Assembly: GCF_031755915.1 (NCBI RefSeq)
Contig: NC_083380.1
Span: forward strand, 14,899,001-14,963,000
Direction of reading: 5' to 3'
Origin: Ziziphus jujuba
Lineage: Eukaryota; Streptophyta; Magnoliopsida; Rosales; Rhamnaceae
Length of the DNA: 64,000 bases
In this document: positions 47,400-60,265 of the stretch, one piece after another
Position numbering within the stretch: position 1 is the first letter of the stretch
How the letters are laid out: each line of letters begins with the position of its first letter
Position numbers and translations under genes: made by a program
Notes under the pieces: model-generated
Databases searched by the model: none
Seen by the model: only the letters and a program-made list of their open reading frames with translations
Told to the model about the DNA's origin: nothing

Positions 47400-48000
47400 A
47401 TTTTTAAGAAGTTTGGATTCGGCGCGTAGGAATTGGCGGTCAGGTGTATCGCTTTTTCATAGGGAATGCTCCTCTTCATCTCCAGTGTGCGAGAAAGCGG
47501 GGAAATTGGCTTCTCCTGGGTATCGAAGAAGAAACGTTGGAAATCTTGAAGATTATGAGGGATTTCTTATGCGGAGAAGCATAGTTTGGGACTTCGGCTC
47601 AAGATGGGTTTGTCTTGAAATCTTGCTCCTTTCTTTGATTGTTCGTTTTCTGGTCAATTTTGATATGGGTTCGTCTAAAAAACTGAAAATTTGATATGGG
47701 TTTTAGTGGATGTGCGACATTTTTGCTTCTTTCATATTATGTTTTTATTTATTTATTTATTTTTTTGATAAGCATGTGGGTTTTTGGTTTTAGGTGATAC
47801 TGGGTATAAGATGATTAAAGACAACTAAGTACTAAGACGACAAAGTACAAGTCTTTAATTATTAGAATTTTCGAAGATTATCAGAATTGATGTTGAAAAA
47901 CATTTGTTGATGATATCGACTAGTTGTGAGTAGCAGAGGAGTAATTTTCTTATTAGATTATTTTAGAGCTGAATTCTAAAGCAGCAGAAGATTTCCCTTT
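47400..48000 (+). pseudogene. CDKD-type kinase gene: 5' region only (relic between U4 and U5)
   Basis: This stretch aligns with 51300-51840, which leads directly into the first exon of the CDKD-like pseudogene at 51957. Here the alignment ends at a T run (48003-48025), and the sequence switches to Copia/GST-block DNA of U5. It therefore represents only leader and promoter-side sequence. The open frame at 47413-47694 matches no known family and its partner at 51306-51572 is not conserved as a protein. Confidence 0.55.
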
Positions 48001-48002
48001 CC

Positions 48003-48025
48003 TTTTTTTTTTTTTTTTTTTTTTT
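48003..48025. repeat. Poly-T tract at a duplication junction
   Basis: Twenty-three T residues sit exactly where CDKD leader sequence joins DNA homologous to 55105 onward in block U6. The corresponding T run in the other copy (51841-51877) continues into the kinase gene. Confidence 0.75.
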
Positions 48026-48985
48026 CACTCTCTGTGAACCCTCACTTCGCACTTATCCTTAGAAGCACACCTTCCTTCCTTTCGATGCTTGCACTATGTT
48101 GGTTACTTTGTGGATTTTCATTGCTTCTAGACTCTTCTAGTATGAAGGCAAGCTTGCTGTCTGATCAAATTGCTAATTTCTTGGAGAACACGAAATGCTT
48201 GTCTAACTTAGTATGGAAAACTCTGCATCTTAGAAAGTTGGTGATAATTCTTCAACATATATGTTGGGCAAATTGGATCCCTTAGGTTTCTTTGTTCAGA
48301 GTTGGATTTGTCAATGCTGTGGTATTTAGGCTTTGTCTTATTGCTAAGTATTCCAGACCATTAGTCCTAAATTTGGTTTTGTGGAACCATTATTGGGTCT
48401 TATTCTGTCTATATATGCTTGGATTGTAAATCTTGTAAATGGCAAATATATTAATTTCAAATAAACCAATGTTTGTCTGCCCCATTTGAACTGTGGTGTA
48501 CCCCTTAGTAAGGATCTTCAGGCCCTTAACATGTCCCGTCTCTTATGCCTACTTCTTTGACTATTTTCAGCATTTCTTTGCGAAAGGGATAGCAATTGGA
48601 TTTGCAACTTACTGTGAAATACACAAAAGCAGTACTTATACGGTACATATTACCCAAAGAAAAAACTAATAATAATAAACTTATTTGGTACAAATTAACA
48701 TCACAAAGAACAGGTATACACTACAAACCGAATAGGATTTATAGGTGATGTTTGGATAAATGATAACCTTATTTGCTAAATGCATGGTGATGAAAGAAAC
48801 AGAATATCAGAGAATTAATAGTCAAATTACTACCAATTCCCTTTTTATCTATTCCTTTTGATTTCTATGGGCAGCCTAGATAAGAATGACCACTAGTAAT
48901 AACCTGCAAATCAGCCTGGTGCTAAAATCTTCCTCCTCAATTTATTGAAAAACTAGGCAAACGAACAAAAAGGGCATTTATGAAT

Positions 48986-49759
48986 TCATTGTTTGATTTT
49001 GTTTGCTGCAGCTAGGGCACGGTGGTAGCGGAGGCTTCCTTTTAAGTATTTGACAAGGTTTTCTCTGGATGGAATGGATTTTCTGATGATTGGATTATTG
49101 ATGAAATTCAGACATCATTGATGGAGTGATGGGAAGCTCTCCTTATCAAGCAACTTCATGCCTCCTACTTCTTCCATAACATTAAGCCAGTGAGCTAACC
49201 AACCATATACTAAATCCAAATACCCTATTCTTTCTCCACCAAAACACTTCTTTCCTTCAATCTGCTTATCAACAGTTGCCAATGATTCCACAGCAGCTTT
49301 GATTGCCTTCTCCTTTTTCTCTCCTTCTGATTTGAAAGCTTCCCATACTTCAACTATAAGCTGAATACAAGAGAATTCACATACTATGAACATCATGCAT
49401 ACATAGGGGGGAAAAAAAAAGGTATGTAGTTGAATTAAACATGTATGTACCTTTTCATCAGCAAACTTAGCGGATGAACGAGCAATGGCTTTATCGGATG
49501 GATCATGAGGAAGCAAGGGATAGTGTTTCCAAACCTGATCAATATACTCAAGGATGATAAGGGACTCGGCTAATGGTTTGCCCTCATGAAGAATTGTTGG
49601 GAATTTTTTATAAGCAGGGTTAGATTCGAGAAGCAAAGGGCTTTTGTTTAGTAAATCTTCTTCTATGAATTCATATTCCACACCTTTAAGCTTCAGTGTC
49701 CATTGAATTCTGGCACAATAAGAGCTTTGGGGTGTTGCAATCAGCGTCAATTCTCCCAT
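48986..49759 (-). pseudogene. GST copy U5: tau GST with a single premature stop
   Basis: Exon 1 is 49759-49451 (103 codons) and exon 2 starts at 49360. TGA at 49115-49117 replaces the Trp present at the same place in copy U6, ending the protein at 184 residues. Downstream the frame stays open for 42 more codons to a TGA at 48986. Ser12 (PQSSYCAR), the ES pair and LIILEYID are intact. The 90-bp intron is a multiple of three with no stop, so unspliced RNA also reads through. No other damage is visible, so decay is very recent. A stable truncated protein is unlikely because the C-terminal helices would be missing. Confidence 0.85.
49361..49450 (-). other. 90-nt in-frame, stop-free intron of GST U5
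   Basis: The GT (after ..DEKG) and AG (before LIVEVWEAF) borders match those of the array. Length 90 and absence of stops mean intron retention would add 30 residues instead of ending the frame. GST U2 has a 313-bp intron at the same place. Confidence 0.7.
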
Positions 49760-49799
49760 TTTCTCTATCTTTATGTATAACAAAAATTTTCTAGCTTAT

Positions 49800-51300
49800 T
49801 TTTATGTGTATTTATAAGATATCCCAAATAGCATATTCAAAGATTTTTTTAAAAAAATAAAAGTAAAAAATATACTGCATATATATATATATATATGTAT
49901 TAATAATGGGGATTTATCTTACCCTCATTCAAAACAATTGAAATCAACCACCAAAGTTAGGAATATGCGCACAGAAAAGCAAAATAATTTTTTTAGGTGT
50001 TGAATTCAGAAATCTAGAATTCTCAGCCCTGTAGCAGACAAACAAAAGTCTCTTACGTAATCAAAGTTAAAAAGTAGAAGTGAATATATTATTATCCACC
50101 GTTGAAGCTTCTTTTTTTTTTTTTAAAAAAAAAAATTGTGAATCCCCTGTTGAAGCTCATTGACATCATTGCTTGCTGAATTTAACATTGAACAAATACT
50201 GCATGAACATGAAGTATTTCATTTCATTTACCAAGGAATGGTGAAACAGTTTAGATCAGCAGCTATTTTACCAAAAACCCAAAAAAAAAAGAAGGTGGCG
50301 AAATACGGAACAAGAAGAAACAAGAAAAAAAAAGAGTAAAAAAAAAAAAAAGTAAAAAAGGAAAAAAGTAAAAAGGAACACATGAAAGTGAGAAAAAACA
50401 AAGAGAAGAAAAGAGTTATTAGAGTGGGACCGTATAAAATTTATTTGATCCTCATATTCATTTTCTATTTCTTGTTTAGATCGATGGCAATTTTGTTAGT
50501 TATTTATTTCCGTGTAGAATTATAATGTCAATCATAACATTTGATGATTAATATTAGAGTCAAATAATTTTTTCGAACACATTAAATTTTGAAACTACAA
50601 TTAAAAAAAAAAACACTAAAAACTAATTTTACATCTGCTGAAAAAACAAATTTTAATATATGAATAACAATATTAAAAAAAACTCACAACGTCAGAAATT
50701 GAAAAAAAAAAAAGTTAATATCAAATCATTTATATTCATTACTAAAATAATTCCAATATACATATTTCATAAATTTTATAAACATTTATAAAACTACTAT
50801 ATAATTCATAGAAATACTGTTTCGATAATAATTTATTCTCTTAAATTTCATGCATTAAATTTGTCAATCTTTAACCAAATCAACGGACAAAAGAATAAAT
50901 TGCTAGCTACGTTTAAATATAGTTAAAAAAACAAAATTTAAGTACAAAGATTAAACATAGATTAAAGAACACATTAAGAAGAAAGATTTAATAGTTTAAA
51001 GCATTTTTTTTTTTTTTGGTTGTCGTTTTTTTCTTATAGAGTTTAAAGCAATTTATTTAACTTTAATTTGTCGTTCGACTTACAAAATCAGTCTTCACAT
51101 TCACATCTTGTATTTCCAGATTTCACAAATCCATTTGTTATAAATATATTCTTACAGTTTGAAAAACTCACATTGTATAAAAGTGTTGGGTCCGTATAAA
51201 AACTAAAAAAGAAATAAAGAAAAAAAAATATAACGAAGTAAAGGAAATTAAAATATTTTAATGGGAGTAACGTAAAAAGAATAGTTTTAAAAATTAGGAT
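49800..51300. repeat. Duplicated upstream region of GST U5
   Basis: The AT-rich partner of 45760-47160, without the SINE. It contains A-rich purine runs (50281-50420). No gene was recognised. Confidence 0.65.
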
Positions 51301-51839
51301 TCCGGGTGCGTAAATCCAGTGAGGTGTGTCGCTTTTTTCATGGTGAAGCGCTCCTTTTCTTCTTTACTAGCGTGCGACAAAGCAGAGGAGGAATTGGCTT
51401 CCTGGGTATCGAAGAAAAACTTAGAAATCAGAATGTGGGATTTGAAGAGGAAGGGTTTCTTATGCAGACAAACATAGTTCAGGACTTCGGCTCAAGATCG
51501 GTTTGTCCTAAAATCTTCTTCCTGTCTTTTATCGTCAGTTTTCTTGTCAATTTTGATATTGGTTTCGTCTAAAAGTTGAAATTTTGATATGGGTTCTACT
51601 GGATGTGCGAGATTTTTGTTTTTTTCATTTTCTTTTTTGGATAAGCATTGTGGTTTTTCGGTTTTAGGTGATACTGGGTGATTAAAGACCTGTATTTTGT
51701 TGTCTTAGAAAAAATCTTTTGGTTCGAAGATTACAATTTGCTGTTGAAAGACATATGTTGTTGATGTTAACTAAGTTGTGAGTAGCAGAGGAGTGAAATT
51801 CTGTTTAGATTTCTTTTAGAACTGAATTCCAAAGCAATT

Positions 51840-51840
<1 letters not shown>

Positions 51841-51877
<37 letters not shown>
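51841..51877. repeat. Poly-T tract (37 T)
   Basis: The long T run lies in the leader or first intron side of the CDKD-like pseudogene, equivalent to the T run that forms the U4/U5 junction. Confidence 0.9.
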
Positions 51878-51878
<1 letters not shown>

Positions 51879-51956
51879 GTTCTTTAATGTGTATGTATAT
51901 GTATTAATGTTTCTTTGCGACAATGTGATTTGGGATGAACAAATGATGATATATGT

Positions 51957-53601
<1,645 letters not shown>

Positions 53602-54499
53602 AAAAAAAAAAAAAGAAAAAAAAAAGTGGGAGAAGAAGGAGATAAAATGAAGTTGATGACCCAGAGAATTCAACTACATTTTCAAAATGTTGCACTCTGC
53701 AACAGTGCAAGAAGTCAACCAGTAAGATGTAGTTATGCATTTGCTGCTTTTCTTCTCATTAGAAGTTTCATTGTGCAAGTGATCTCTTCATGTATATTGA
53801 AGTTTAAGTTTGTGTATTACATTTACTGCTTTTCTTCCCATTAATTAATTTGTTCTTATACTAAACATTTACAACCATGATCTCTAAACAAGTTCATGAA
53901 ATTCGCTGCAAAAGAATTGTTATTAGCCAAAATTGAAATTATTGATCTGTCCATGAAAGAGTGCATGTATACAATAATGATTGAAAAGTAATATGAAGGT
54001 GGCTTGGAGACCAATTTACAAAGTAACCATACTCTTAAAGTAGACTTGTCGTAATTTTTCTTGCTTTTTGATGCAGAAAAGTGGAGCTTGTGTATTCCAA
54101 GTTCTACTTTTTTTAGCTCTCCATGCATGAGCCTCGAAAATGTTCAACTCACAACCATTCTGATGTGCCTCTCTATTCCTAATGAAATAATTTGATTGCT
54201 TTTCAGGGGTAGAATTAGCAATCTTAGACAATTAATGGACGTTTGTACTTTTGGTAAATGTCACAATTTGATGATATCACTTCTTAAGAATGTATAGTTG
54301 GACAGGATTGTTGCATCCTTATGACAAAGATGTCAAAAGAAAGGGAGCCTATTTGTCTGGAAGATGATTGCTACGCAAACACAATTTCAGGATTGGCATA
54401 TGTAATCCTCTCCTGGTTTAGGTGAAAAGTATTAGTTATGAACTCAATCAAGAGGTTAGAAATAAGCATCTTCTAATAAATGATTCGTAATTGACAAGC
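53602..54499. other. Junction between CDKD pseudogene and U6 block
   Basis: An A-rich run (53601-53627) ends the kinase similarity. From about 53880 the DNA aligns with 42800-43430 of block U4, so it belongs to the Copia-remnant part of the GST unit. No intact gene is present. Confidence 0.5.
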
Positions 54500-54990
54500 A
54501 AATTCTCTAATTCAACCAAACAATGTTGAACTGGCCAATCTTGGATATTGGCAATAAAACCTCTTTACTTAGACCTCATCCATGAACAATTTATCCTCTC
54601 ACTGTAGACTCTGCAAATTTATTTGTCAGATCTAATCTAGGAATCTCACTAGATGGAGATTTTATGTTGCTCTTTGTCAGTAATCGACAACAACATGTTC
54701 TAACAACGGTAACCATGTGTCATTTTCAATTGAGAAAAGTGTCGCAAAAGTGTCCCCCCTGGCCTATCTAATATGCTCCAACATTTCTTCCTCTATGATA
54801 TTCTCAATTGCGAACTTTACTAGCTCTGATCTTCTATTTTTTCAAAAGCAGTGACATTCTCCAGTGGCTCAATCTCATCACTTCCAACAATTTCCCAATG
54901 ATTTGCCCCTGCAAAGAATTCCATGCCCGTTGGCCACACGGTTTAGTTTTGATATTAAGCTTTCTCATGCCTCTCATCAACTGAAGGTCC
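54500..54990 (-). pseudogene. Copia-type gag remnant in the U6 block
   Basis: It aligns with the gag remnants of the U2 and U4 blocks. The strings around ATTCTCCAGTGGCTCAA and CCAACAATTTCCCAATGAT match U4 closely. It is heavily mutated, with no usable frame. Confidence 0.55.
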
Positions 54991-56052
54991 GCCATTATAC
55001 AAAATATGATGCTCCCTTATTTTTCCAAACGAGTTATTGTCATTGTTTTGCAATTCCAGGTTGTGCATCACAAGCTAACAACTCTTGAAACAATCATACT
55101 TTTTCACTCTCTATGAACTCTCACTTCACACTTATCCACAAAAAGAACACCTTCCTGTTAATACTTGCACTATGTTGGTTACTTCGCTGACTCTCATTGC
55201 TTCTAGGCTCTTCTTGAATGGAGGGAAGCTTGCTTTTCTGATCAAATTGCTAATTTCTTGGGGAACAAGAAACGCTTGTCTAGCTTAGTCTAGAAAATTC
55301 TGTATCTCGGAAAGTTGGTGATAATTCTTAAACATATATCTTGGGTCAATTTGATCCCTAAGAATTCTCTGTTCAAAGTTGGATTTGTCAATGCTGTGGT
55401 TATCAGCCTTGTCTTATTGCAAAGTATTCCCAATCATTATCCTACATCTGGTTTTGTGGAACAATTATTGGGTGTTATTCTCTCTACATATGCCTAGATT
55501 GTAAAATCTTGAAAATGGCAAATATATTAATTTTAAAGAAACCTATATTAATTTTAAAGAAACCTACTTTTGTCTACCCATTTGAGCTGTGGTGTATAAG
55601 CCTCGGTTAGAATCTTAAATACCTTCAGGCTTCAGCCCCTTTACATATTCCATCATCCCCTGCTGCTTCTTTGACTATTTTCAGCGTTTCTATGTGAAGG
55701 GATAGCAATTGGATTTGCAACTTACAATGAGCTACATAAAAGCAGTACTTATTTGGTAAAAATTAAAACTATGAAAAACAGGCATACACTGCAAACTGAA
55801 TATCGTACAGCTGATTTGTGGAGAGATGGTACCTTATTTGGTGAAGGAAGAAAAAGAATATCAGAGGATCAGTAGGTAAATTACCACCAATTCCCTTTTC
55901 ATCTTTTCCTTAGATTTCTATTGGCATCCAATAGCCTAAATGTCAATAATCACTAATGATAACCCCCAAATCGATCTGGGGCTAAAATCCCTCTCCCCAA
56001 TTTATAAATCAGAAAATAAATAAGAAAAAAAACAGAAAAGAATTTTATGAAT

Positions 56053-56724
56053 TCATTGTTTGACTTCATTTGCTGCAGCTAAGTCGCGGTCCTAGCAGAG
56101 GCTTCCTTTTAAGTATTTGACAAGGTTTTTCCTAGATGGAATGGATTTTTTGATGATTGGATTATGGATGAATTTCACACACCATTGATGAAGTGATGGG
56201 AAGCTCTCCTTATCAAGCAACTCATCCTTCCGACTTCTTCCATAACATTAAGCCAATGAGCTAACCAACCATACACTAAATCCAAATACCCTATTTCTTC
56301 TTCACCAAAAAACTTCTTTCCTTCAATTTGCTTCTCAACATTTGCCAATGATTCCACAGTAGCTTTGATTGCACTCTCCTTTTTCTCTCCTAATTTGAAA
56401 GCTTCCCACATTTCAACTATAAGTTGGATACAAATGAATTCATATACTAAGAACCTCATGCATGCATACATACATAGCAAAAAAACTACATGGTTGAATC
56501 AAGCATGTTATGTATCTTTTCATCAGCAAACTTAGTCGAAGAACGAGCAGTGGCTTTTTTCAAAGGGATCATATGGAAGCAAGGGATAGTGTTTTCAAAC
56601 CTGATCAATATACTTAAGGATGATAAGGCATCCGGCTAATGGTTTGCCCTGATGAAGAATTGTTCGGACTTTTTTTATAAGCAGGGTTAGATTTGAGAAG
56701 CAAAAGGCTTTTGTATAGTTAATC
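56053..56724 (-). pseudogene. GST copy U6: tau GST pseudogene truncated at its 5' end
   Basis: Exon 2 shows EMWEAFKLGEKKESAIKA, VEKQIEGKKFFGEEEIGYLD and YGWLAHWLNVMEEVG, then a one-base loss shifts the frame; a TAG also lies near the end (GSLC*). It retains the Trp codon (CAATGGTGT) that is a stop in U5. Exon 1 has additional indels and ends at about 56724, within the codons for the NKSPLL region. Unrelated sequence beginning at the MULE terminus follows. The first 30 or so codons and the promoter are gone. Confidence 0.85.
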
Positions 56725-56843
56725 GTTAGGGAATTTGGCCCAATATCCCTTTCGGGATGAGCTTAATGATATTTGCCTCTTCATTTGCTATTATTTTTTT
56801 CTACCCTTCAATACCTATTTTAACTTTAAAACAATGAAGGAAA

Positions 56844-56911
56844 GAATGACATGCTAAACGTAACTATATTTATGATCGTGAACAAAATAATCCACAAAAC
56901 ACCACAATGTC
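56844..56911 (+). repeat. 68-bp inverted repeat, left arm (partner 58473-58540)
   Basis: The reverse complement of this arm matches 58473-58540 at about 65 of 68 positions, including ATTTTGTTCAC and TTTAGCATGTCATTC. The arms flank the broken MULE transposase. Confidence 0.85.
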
Positions 56912-58110
56912 ATGCATGATACCTCGAGGTTTGTATTGCCGTGAAATCTCATCAAACTTTAGCTGGATGATATCTCCGATAACTGAACTTGTTGCTTGAC
57001 GATGATCCATTTTCATGATATTTAAAGAGCAAATATGCTCATCCTTGAAGGCCTTAATCATGAAGGCCTCTGTATTATCACCATGTAGCTTGGTAGCACG
57101 CAATTGCCACATGCAATTGTCGTTTACACATACAACCTCATATCGGACCCTATCTGACTTTTTGACCTTGAATTCAAAATTTATCCTTAGTGCATAAAGA
57201 CTAAGCTTCTTCTGTAGAGCATTCTTACTCGAAAAGAGTTGGTTCATTTGAATGATTTCATGATCATTGACAGATGAGAAGCGACGGTTAACCCTATGTT
57301 CAGCCATGGATGCAGTAGAATCCTATTAATGTCCAAATGGTTTTCAGTATCAAGAGAAGCAAGCACATCATCATTCACATTACCAATTGGACTATTACCA
57401 TAAGGAGAATCACCATGTCGACTATCACCAGCTGAAAGTCCCGAATGTCGAGTCCAACAAATGTCAGGTAACCCATCTTCACTACGATTAGTGTTGACCA
57501 CAACCTCAAATTGTTCATCTTTATCATAATCATGGCCACGATATTCATTCATATCATTAATGTCTAAGCACTGATTATCATGATCATGTTCCACAGATTG
57601 CACATCGTTTTCACAAATTTGATTTTCGGAGAATCCAGGTTAAGTTTCCGGCATATGAAGTTCAGTTGCTGAGGACTGCCTGTGAGCATAAGAGGTACAT
57701 ATAGCTGTCTTTGGAACTGCAGATAGTGGGACAACAGTCATAAATCCTGAACTTGTAGGTATGCTATTCACAACACATCTAGCAGTATTAATACTCTGTG
57801 GAACCCTGGATAACACATCAACAATAAGTGGAGATCTGTCTTGAGATCTATGTGAACTATATTCTTCTATTAAACTTTGTAGGTCTTCCTCATTTTTCAC
57901 AACGTACGGCTCACATGACAAACACGAATGGTATATAAACTTGAAGATTAATTGATGTTGTGTAGAATTCAAGTTGAGAGCATTGTGGACAATATCTTCA
58001 AGTTCTGCCAATGTAAAATTCCTTTTGATACGTATAATCTTCGTTCTTTGACGTTGGTATCTCCAAGTACCTTCAGAACATAAACTCCATGTTCCATCAT
58101 AGAACAGTAG
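56870..58110 (-). pseudogene. Mutator-like (MULE) transposase, N-terminal part, broken
   Basis: Starting near 58100 the minus strand reads FYDGTWSLCSEGTWRYQRQR, then FTLAELEDIVHNALNLNS, and farther on a MuDR DNA-binding region (LFSSKNALQKKLSLYAL, VCVNDNCMWQLRATKL, FKDEHICSLN). This is the order found in plant MULE proteins. A TAA at 57640-57642 interrupts the frame after MPET, a frame shift follows near 57300, and the end (GIMHDI) runs into a repeated segment. The catalytic DDE domain and zinc knuckle are absent. No start codon was found in frame. Confidence 0.75.
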
Positions 58111-58472
58111 AATTAAAATTTATGACATTAAGCATAAAGGGTTTACCAATTCAAAATAGAATAAGTATCTCCTTGTCACAAGCTTGTGGTAATTCATGAG
58201 GTCATATGACTAAAAATAATTCAATTGTAGAATCTTTGCTGGAAGGTTTAACTATAATCCTAAAGCAAAAGTAATGAAAAAATACAAATGCATTTTCAGA
58301 AAATGAGTACAGAAAATAAGCCAAACAATTATGTTTAAATGTTGCATATTAACGCCTAGTAGAATAGCTAATAACTCCTAATAGACATAATGGATCAAGT
58401 AGAATAAGATGTCAAGTTTGTGGCACATGTGCTAAATCATAATATAACATTAGTTTGAATGGATGCAATGTT

Positions 58473-58540
58473 GACATTGTGGTGTTTTATGGATTATTTT
58501 GTTCACAATCATAAATATAGTTACATTTAGCATGTCATTC
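58473..58540 (-). repeat. 68-bp inverted repeat, right arm (partner 56844-56911)
   Basis: Partner of the left arm, in opposite orientation about 1.6 kb away, with three mismatches counted by eye. Confidence 0.85.
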
Positions 58541-59676
58541 GTATACAATAACATTATCAAAGTGGACAAATTCGATTGAGATGGTTTGCTTTCAAAAAAT
58601 AGAAAAATTATATATACTGACGGAATGTCGGAAATTACCGATGGAACCGCCGTTAAATTTTCCAACAAGTAAGTGTTTTGTAATTACCGATGGACAGTAT
58701 GTAACGGAAAAAGGTTGTAATTTTCAAATGGAAATTTTCGAACCATTATAGATTGTTTTACATAAAATCAAACCAACATAGAACTTGCACTTTCATATCA
58801 TGTCAAAACATGACAAACAATGAATCTAATATAAGGGAAAAATATATACATATATGTACATATATTTATATATATATATACACATACCAAAAAATCTTTA
58901 ACTTTGCTCCACATAAACGTGCACTTTAATTACACCCTTTTAAAGTCTATGGGCTCCACAATGAAGATTTTCAGTCTTTTTGTTATCACAAAAGGTTGGG
59001 GGTATGCAAGGAGACTAAACTGAACTGAAGGTGGTATTGTGTTTTCTGCAATGGTTGGTCAGTGTGAAGAAAGGCTGAAAGGTACGTAACCAACAAAAGA
59101 GAAAGAGAGAGGGAGACACTCAGGATTCATTGAATGTGGTAGCAGGAAGAGTAAGAGAGAGAGAGATAGAAGTTAATGAGAGTAGATGAGAAATGGGAGA
59201 TGTTAAAAAAATTTGTTTAAATATTTTCCACTTTATTCAACAGTTAATGAGAAATGAGGGTAGATGAGAAATGGGAGATTGTTCCATTTATTCTACACTT
59301 TCATATCCATTTATTTCAATATTTTCCACAAGTGCACAATTAATTCCCTCCTGATAACTCTCATTTGGACATACTGCCATGGAGCCGCATTTTAAAAGAG
59401 ATTGGAAAAAGTTTTCAAGCTGGGAATAGTTTCCAATCTAAAACTAACTACATTTCAATGCATACCATTCAAACAAGTTCAAATGGTCAGAAACTAGAGA
59501 GCCAATATTTGAGAACTCAATTACCATCCATTTAAATTCTCATCCTTCTTATTTATTGCTTTTCCATATCTCAAATAATATGGAGAATTTACTAATGAAA
59601 TTGGGTCCTTACACTTCATCTTAACATGAGAATCATCTAGAAAAACTAAAAACTAAATATAAATTAGCAAGAGAAA
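58541..59676. other. Spacer inside the candidate MULE
   Basis: No gene was recognised. A stretch with repeated TTACCGATGGA motifs (58618-58700), a GA-rich run near 59098-59165, and a local repeat containing AGTAGATGAGAAATGGGAGA (about 59182 and 59262) are present. Confidence 0.4.
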
Positions 59677-60072
59677 TATGATAGCCCAGACCATCCGCAT
59701 GTGATATTGTCCTCTTTGGGCTTGGAAAATCCTCTTACAACCCAGCTCTCAAGGTTTTAAAAGACCTCGTAAGGGAAAGGTATCCACACCCACTTATATG
59801 AAGTGTTTCGTTCCCCTTTCCAATCGATGTGGGACTTCACAATCCACCCCTCTTGGAGCCCAGCATCCTTGTTGGCACATCGATCTGGATCCGGCTCTGA
59901 TACCATCTGTGACAGCCCAGACCACCTGCATGCGAAATTGTCCTCTTTGGGCCTGGAAAATCCTCTTACAATCCAGCCCTCAAGGTTTTAAAAGGCCTCG
60001 CAAGGGAAAGGTATCCACACCCACTTATATGGAGTGTTTCGTTCCCCTTTCCAACCAATGTGGGACTTCACA
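59677..60072 (-). mobile_element. TRIM retrotransposon (396 bp) with LTRs, PBS, PPT and TSD
   Basis: Two 165-bp direct repeats (59677-59841 and 59908-60072) differ at about 14 positions. On the minus strand the LTR runs TGTGAAGTCCC...GGGCTGTCACA. Two bases after the 5' LTR lies TGGTATCAGAGCC (59893-59905), a primer-binding site complementary to initiator methionine tRNA. AAGAGGGGTGGAT (59842-59854) is the polypurine tract before the 3' LTR. The flanks are AGAAA at 59672-59676 and 60073-60077. The 66-bp internal part has no coding capacity, so it depends on another element. Confidence 0.92.
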
Positions 60073-60118
60073 AGAAAAATGTACAAGTGTTTTATGAATA
60101 AAAACTAGAGAATATTAC

Positions 60119-60265
60119 AGCTCCTATAAAAGGCTCTGTTGGTATCAATCCCAATTTGACCCAAAGTTCCCCATCAATGTCAAAATCTCGAACACCAACT
60201 GGCACCACAATTGGTATAATACCAAACTTTAGTGACAGCATTAAAAGCATACGGGGCACCTTCAC
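60119..60265 (-). pseudogene. Single exon fragment of an NTMC2T5-like (SMP/C2) lipid-transfer protein
   Basis: The minus strand reads RMLLMLSLKFGIIPIVVPVG, then VRDFDIDGELWVKLGLIPTE, followed by a donor-like GT after IGA. The text resembles the SMP domain of plant NTMC2 type 5 proteins (synaptotagmin-like, organelle membrane contact sites), recalled from family knowledge. An extra C near the start (GGTGCCCCG) breaks the frame relative to the expected GAR. No other exon of the gene was seen nearby, and it lies inside the candidate MULE, so it looks captured. Confidence 0.55.

Noticed and set aside
47413..47694. 93-codon open frame as a real protein
   Set aside because: Its paralogous DNA at 51306-51572 does not conserve the protein; the stretch is CDKD leader sequence.
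48034..48285. Plus-strand 83-codon frame in the U5 block
   Set aside because: The region is duplicated non-coding DNA upstream of the Copia gag remnant; the frame is not kept in blocks U4 and U6.
59798..60097. Plus-strand open frames over the TRIM
   Set aside because: They are translations of the LTRs and internal region of a non-coding element.
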